Part shown: piece after piece, positions 60,715 to 64,000 of the stretch
Layout of the letters: each line of letters begins with the position of its first letter
Position numbering within the stretch: position 1 is the first letter of the stretch
Made by a program: the position numbers and the translations under genes
The notes under the pieces: model-generated
What the model saw: the letters and a program-made list of their open reading frames with translations, nothing else
The model's database searches: none
Told to the model about the DNA's origin: nothing
Origin: Ichthyenterobacterium magnum
GTDB lineage: Bacteria > Bacteroidota > Bacteroidia > Flavobacteriales > Flavobacteriaceae
Assembly: GCF_003610635.1 (NCBI RefSeq)
Contig: NZ_RAQJ01000003.1
Span: 352,264-416,263, forward strand
Length of the DNA stretch: 64,000 nt
Direction: 5' to 3'

Positions 60715-60737
60715 TTTTTAACCAAAAGCAAACCCTA

Positions 60738-61913
60738 ATGAATCCTTCTGCCAAAGGCTGGATAAAAAAACTCTTAGAAGATGTTTCTAAAAAGGAAACC
60801 TACCTTCAACTTTCATTAATAGATTTTTATAATGTATTAAAAACATCTGGTTTCATTTATGGCAACAACGTTTCAATTGTACACAACCTAATAGATAATA
60901 AAGATTTAACACATGAAGAATTATGTAAAGCTAACCTCTTTCTTTCTTTTTACTATTTACATAATTGGTCAGGATGCAAAGAAGGATTTATAGACAATAT
61001 TATTAATTTCTACAATTCTATAAACACTTATACGTCTTCATTTTTTGAAGAGCTTTTGGGAGAGAAAAAATCTTCAAATTTATTAGAAGATATGATTGAT
61101 AAACGTATTCAAATTGATGATAACGTTATCACTAAAAACTTCAATTATTTTATTACCAATGCCTTACTTTTTGTTGATGTTTTAGCTTATAAAAGATACC
61201 TAGTTACTAATTCTATTTCTGAAACGTATTTAAAAAAGTTAGAGTCATCAATAGAAACCATCATATTTACTGTTTTAGATTACAAAAAAGTAAAAACAAA
61301 ATATGATAAAAGTTTAATTAAACTTTTTGAATCATCACTACGTTACCAAAACAAGAATGAACTCACCTATGATGATGTTATTAAAAACATTGAAAGTCAG
61401 CTAGGCAAATATTACATTACAGACTTGGTATGTATGGCTTTTTGGAGTGACAAAATTATTAGTAAAGAAGAGCAAGTCTTTTTAAATCAGTTAGGAGATG
61501 ATTTAAATTTAGAACACCAAATCATTGAACAATCTGTAGACGACATAAACACTTTCTTCACCATTAACAAGGATAAGATTGCTTTATTGAGTTCAAAAAA
61601 CATGATGCAGAGTTTTTATAACAACTCAAGCAAAATGGTAAATAAGCTCATAAATAGAAATAGCAAACGTTTATTAAAAGAGCTTAAAGAAAGTAAGGAA
61701 CTCATGGTTTTAATTAGCCAATCTACAACTAGAAAGCTTACAGACGAAGAACAAAAAAAAGTACAGAATCAATTACTAGATATTTTTAAGTCCATACCAA
61801 GTTTGGCCATTTTTATTTTACCAGGAGGCATGTTACTACTTCCGCTTGTTATTAAATTTATTCCTAAACTATTACCTTCATCTTTTGATGAAAACAGAAT
61901 AGATGATGAATAG
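60738..61913 (+). CDS. LETM1-related protein (biofilm-associated family of Flavobacteriaceae)
   Basis: 391-residue protein, mostly helical and cytoplasmic in look. The C-terminus resembles LETM1: LLKELKESKELMVLISQSTT (about residues 313-332), RKLTDEEQKKVQNQLLDIFK, SIPSLAIFILPGGMLLLPLV (about 353-372) and IKFIPKLLPSSFDENRIDDE. The last segment is a hydrophobic hairpin. The central part (about 225-285) has EEQVFLNQLGDDLNL, similar to TerB-like helical domains. Flavobacterial annotations call this LETM1-related biofilm-associated protein; LETM1 itself is a mitochondrial ion-exchange protein. It is convergent with the next gene, with no gap. Confidence 0.8.
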   Translation: MNPSAKGWIKKLLEDVSKKETYLQLSLIDFYNVLKTSGFIYGNNVSIVHNLIDNKDLTHEELCKANLFLSFYYLHNWSGCKEGFIDNIINFYNSINTYTSSFFEELLGEKKSSNLLEDMIDKRIQIDDNVITKNFNYFITNALLFVDVLAYKRYLVTNSISETYLKKLESSIETIIFTVLDYKKVKTKYDKSLIKLFESSLRYQNKNELTYDDVIKNIESQLGKYYITDLVCMAFWSDKIISKEEQVFLNQLGDDLNLEHQIIEQSVDDINTFFTINKDKIALLSSKNMMQSFYNNSSKMVNKLINRNSKRLLKELKESKELMVLISQSTTRKLTDEEQKKVQNQLLDIFKSIPSLAIFILPGGMLLLPLVIKFIPKLLPSSFDENRIDDE

Positions 61914-63530
61914 CTATTTTTTAATAAATTTTAAAACAGTTTCTATTACATCATGATGTACTTTAATATAATATAACCCAGAAGTTAAATGCTCTGCTTT
62001 AATCTCTATGTTAGAAGTAGATAACTTTTTAGATTTAAAAATTAATCGCCCGTTTAAATCAATAATTTCATAAACCACATCATTTAAATTAGTATTAAAC
62101 TCTAAAGTCAAAATATCATCTACAGGGTTTGGATACAATTGTATTTTATTTTCCTCAATATTTTGAGTAGATAAGGTTATAAAAGCAGAAGACGATGTAG
62201 GGCTTATAATTGTATTGGTTAAAGTACCATCGATAGAATAAGCAATAACTTTAAACCAAACGTCATCACCAGTCAGTAATGTTGGATTGGTCCATAGATA
62301 AAATGTATCTGTTAAACCTTGAACTACAGGTAAAAAATTAGCTTGATTATCTACACTATATTCTAAATCATAAAACACAGGTCTACCATCATCAGGATTA
62401 GTTAAAGTCCAAGAGATAGGCATTGCTGTATCATAGACGCCACCATTTGGGCTAGTTATCGTTACTTCAGGATTTTGGTAATCATGTAGTAGTTCGGCAA
62501 AACCAATTCCAGTTACAGGGTTTCCATTAACAGTTCCAGTAATTGTTGTTGCGCCTTCAAAAAAACGAAAAGGCAACTGTACTTCTGTATTGTCATGCTG
62601 TGTAGAAATAATTAAATCTAGATTATTGGTTGTAGATGTTAATCGCCATTGCTTAGAATAGCACATCATATCATCTGGCATGCAATTAAAAGCCAAACGT
62701 TCTATTTCAAAATCACTACTAGTATATTGTGTGCTTTCATCTACATAAGCAGATAAGATTTTATATTTTTCTGTATCTGGGATTTGTCTAGTTGCTGTAA
62801 ATATATTCCATAAATTAATATCCATTCCGTTAGACAACTGCATGCTAAACCACTCGTATTTTTCTCCTGTTAACGGATTAAAATCTCCATATTGCCTATC
62901 AATCCAACCAGTTCCAATTACAGGCTCACTCACACCAGCAACAGTAATGTTTCCTGTAACATCATTTTTTGTTTGAGAGTAATAGTAAGTATAATTAGCT
63001 AAGCCCTGATCTAGATAACCATCATCACCAAGAATTAATGGTCGCTTTAAGGTTACAAATTCTAAATCTAATCCTTCGGTTGCTGAAGCTGCAGATAATT
63101 CATACTCAAAAGGAATAGGTACTAACATTCCATCAACTTTATTGCGCCAATATTCTGTACCTCCTAAAAGCACTGTCGCTTCAATATTAAAATCTGTTGT
63201 AGACAATGTGGTATATGTTACGGGTTTTACATCTTGATAAAATGTACCGGTATCATCATCTGTAATGTTTAATATCCTAAAGCCGTCATATCCAAATTGT
63301 GGGTAATGAAAAAAGGTATACATAAAACTGTAATTCTTACCAGAATTTTGTCCTACAACATGTCCTGCAGAATACCACCATTCTATAGGTTCAGAAGTAT
63401 GTCGTCCCTCATCTACAGGAAACGCTACTTGACCTGAAGGCTCATAAGGATAGACTTTCCAATCTTGTGCATAAGTAAATGAAGCAACACAAATAATAAA
63501 AACTAATAACAGGTTGGTTTTAAGTTTCAT
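61914..63530 (-). CDS. Secreted CrtC/AttH-like lipocalin-type protein with T9SS type A signal
   Basis: 538-residue secreted protein. Signal peptide ends FTYAQ. The main domain (about residues 25-355) fits the hydroxyneurosporene synthase/AttH family of tandem lipocalin-like barrels: EPIEWWYSAGHVVGQNSGKN (about 48-67), FMYTFFHYPQFG, GTGWIDRQYGDFNPLTGEKY (about 207-226), EWFSMQLSNGMDINLWN and GIGFAELLHDY. An Ig-like part follows (about 360-445: PEVTITSPNGGVYDTAMPIS). The T9SS signal is IQLYPNPVDDILTLEFN to KFIKK. The WWY, W-D-Q and E residues of the family are present. Lipid or carotenoid substrate is not known for secreted members. Confidence 0.8.
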   Translation of the reverse strand: MKLKTNLLLVFIICVASFTYAQDWKVYPYEPSGQVAFPVDEGRHTSEPIEWWYSAGHVVGQNSGKNYSFMYTFFHYPQFGYDGFRILNITDDDTGTFYQDVKPVTYTTLSTTDFNIEATVLLGGTEYWRNKVDGMLVPIPFEYELSAASATEGLDLEFVTLKRPLILGDDGYLDQGLANYTYYYSQTKNDVTGNITVAGVSEPVIGTGWIDRQYGDFNPLTGEKYEWFSMQLSNGMDINLWNIFTATRQIPDTEKYKILSAYVDESTQYTSSDFEIERLAFNCMPDDMMCYSKQWRLTSTTNNLDLIISTQHDNTEVQLPFRFFEGATTITGTVNGNPVTGIGFAELLHDYQNPEVTITSPNGGVYDTAMPISWTLTNPDDGRPVFYDLEYSVDNQANFLPVVQGLTDTFYLWTNPTLLTGDDVWFKVIAYSIDGTLTNTIISPTSSSAFITLSTQNIEENKIQLYPNPVDDILTLEFNTNLNDVVYEIIDLNGRLIFKSKKLSTSNIEIKAEHLTSGLYYIKVHHDVIETVLKFIKK

Positions 63531-63637
63531 GACATTATTATTTAGAAATAAAACTAATGCTTAATTTCTCTGATTACAAATTTTACAGTTTATGTACTAT
63601 TTTTAATCTATTAAGAGGAATATTTTATAATATTTAC

Positions 63638-64000
63638 TTACAATCGTAACGAAAAATGCCCTTTCACCTCAAAAGCAATATTATCTTTACGCACTTTGGC
63701 TAAAAACCAGTAATCTGATGCTGGCATTTGATAACCGTTGTATGTACCATCCCAACCCGGCGAATTATGAGTTAGCGTTTTAAGCAGTTTACCTTGACGA
63801 TCAAATATGTAAATAATTGTGCCAGGCAAAGTTTCTACACCTGTAATATGCCATGTATCAAAATAAGTATCTCCATTTGGTGTCATAAATTTTGGTGCAT
63901 CAATCACAACAATATCTTTGGTTACTTCTGCGCATCCATTTAAATCTATAATGGTAATCGTGTGGTAACCTAAACTTACGTTTTCAAACACATTAGACTC
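63638..64000 (-). CDS. C-terminal end of a T9SS type B (CHU_C) secreted protein, partial
   Basis: The last 120 codons of a gene whose start lies beyond the right edge; the frame is open from 64000 (ESNVFENVSLGYHTITIIDL). A PKD/Ig-like repeat end (LNGCAEVTKDIVVIDAPKF) is followed by the type B sorting domain: MTPNGDTYFDTWHITGVETL, IIYIFDRQGKLLKTL, SPGWDGTYNGYQMPASDYWF and the final HFSLRL. These are the PNGDGxxDxW, YDRxGK, WDGTYNG and DYW hallmarks. Full proteins of this type are usually large adhesins of the cell surface and gliding machinery. The remaining protein cannot be described from this window. Confidence 0.9.
   Translation of the reverse strand, partial: ESNVFENVSLGYHTITIIDLNGCAEVTKDIVVIDAPKFMTPNGDTYFDTWHITGVETLPGTIIYIFDRQGKLLKTLTHNSPGWDGTYNGYQMPASDYWFLAKVRKDNIAFEVKGHFSLRL

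Noticed and set aside
1..64000. tRNA or rRNA genes and insertion sequences
   Set aside because: All spacers were read on both strands; no cloverleaf with TTCRA-type arm, no rRNA core and no transposase was recognised. A dedicated scan could still find a missed small RNA.

Overview
The window is chromosomal DNA of a member of the Flavobacteriaceae (Bacteroidota), probably marine. The evidence is AT-rich sequence, five proteins with type IX secretion (T9SS) sorting domains, STN-type TonB receptors with FecI/FecR pairs, DUF4199 and LETM1-related proteins, and promoters of the Bacteroidota form TTTG-N19-TAnnTTTG. No rRNA, tRNA, CRISPR array, prophage or intact insertion sequence was found. Most of the window is ordinary core genome; the less ordinary signals are in the spacers.

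Layout. 0-1 kb: ECF sigma factor and overlapping anti-sigma-like gene (cut by the left edge) behind an ECF-type promoter. 1.1-2.6 kb: S41 protease lipoprotein. 2.7-7.9 kb: vitamin B12 uptake, a BtuB-like receptor behind a cobalamin riboswitch, divergent from btuFCD-like ABC genes. 8-11.2 kb: rmuC, a decayed hotdog thioesterase, and a SatD/DUF3307 pair behind a repeat-rich operator-like region. 11.2-16.1 kb: a FecI-FecR-TonB receptor signalling operon and a divergent lipoprotein. 16.2-20.7 kb: envelope cluster with an OB-fold protein, a T9SS protein, a DUF5777 barrel, a c-type cytochrome lipoprotein and YceI, convergent with a DOMON/T9SS protein and an ankyrin protein. 20.8-31.3 kb: housekeeping genes (carB, rpmH, lytic transglycosylase, hydrolase, mtaB, peptide-binding lipoprotein, GlmU-like protein, rpmE). 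31.5-36.7 kb: DUF4199, glycosyltransferase, phosphohexomutase, MsbA-like exporter. 36.9-38.7 kb: second ECF sigma/anti-sigma unit with a Spy-like protein. 38.9-45.8 kb: RsmB-like methyltransferase, secreted endonuclease I, purL. 46-54.2 kb: fatty-acid degradation genes under a MarR regulator, interrupted by a four-helix-bundle (23S IVP family) gene. 54.3-64 kb: envelope and hypothetical proteins, Cu/Zn superoxide dismutase, LETM1-related protein, CrtC/AttH-like T9SS protein, and the C-terminus of a T9SS type B protein.

Four repeat systems stand out. (1) Three copies of a long palindromic spacer element (2.6, 17.4, 60.6 kb) whose outer arms differ between copies but stay self-complementary. 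(2) A ~90-bp leader repeat, present as a tandem pair before the Spy-like gene (38.0-38.2 kb) and once before an unrelated BNR-repeat gene (56.5 kb), each unit starting and ending at ATGAAA. (3) Period-7 tandem arrays, perfect or degenerate, at 7.9, 38.8, 50.7 and 52.0-52.4 kb; the last pair flanks the four-helix-bundle gene in inverted orientation. (4) Operator-like palindromes before the SatD gene and the MarR gene. Two decayed genes (acyl-CoA thioesterase at 9.3 kb, DUF6265-like at 55.6 kb) can still be read. No complete new multi-gene system can be asserted from sequence alone; the best candidates for undescribed biology are the leader repeat, the heptamer-flanked four-helix-bundle gene and the cytochrome/DOMON/YceI cluster.
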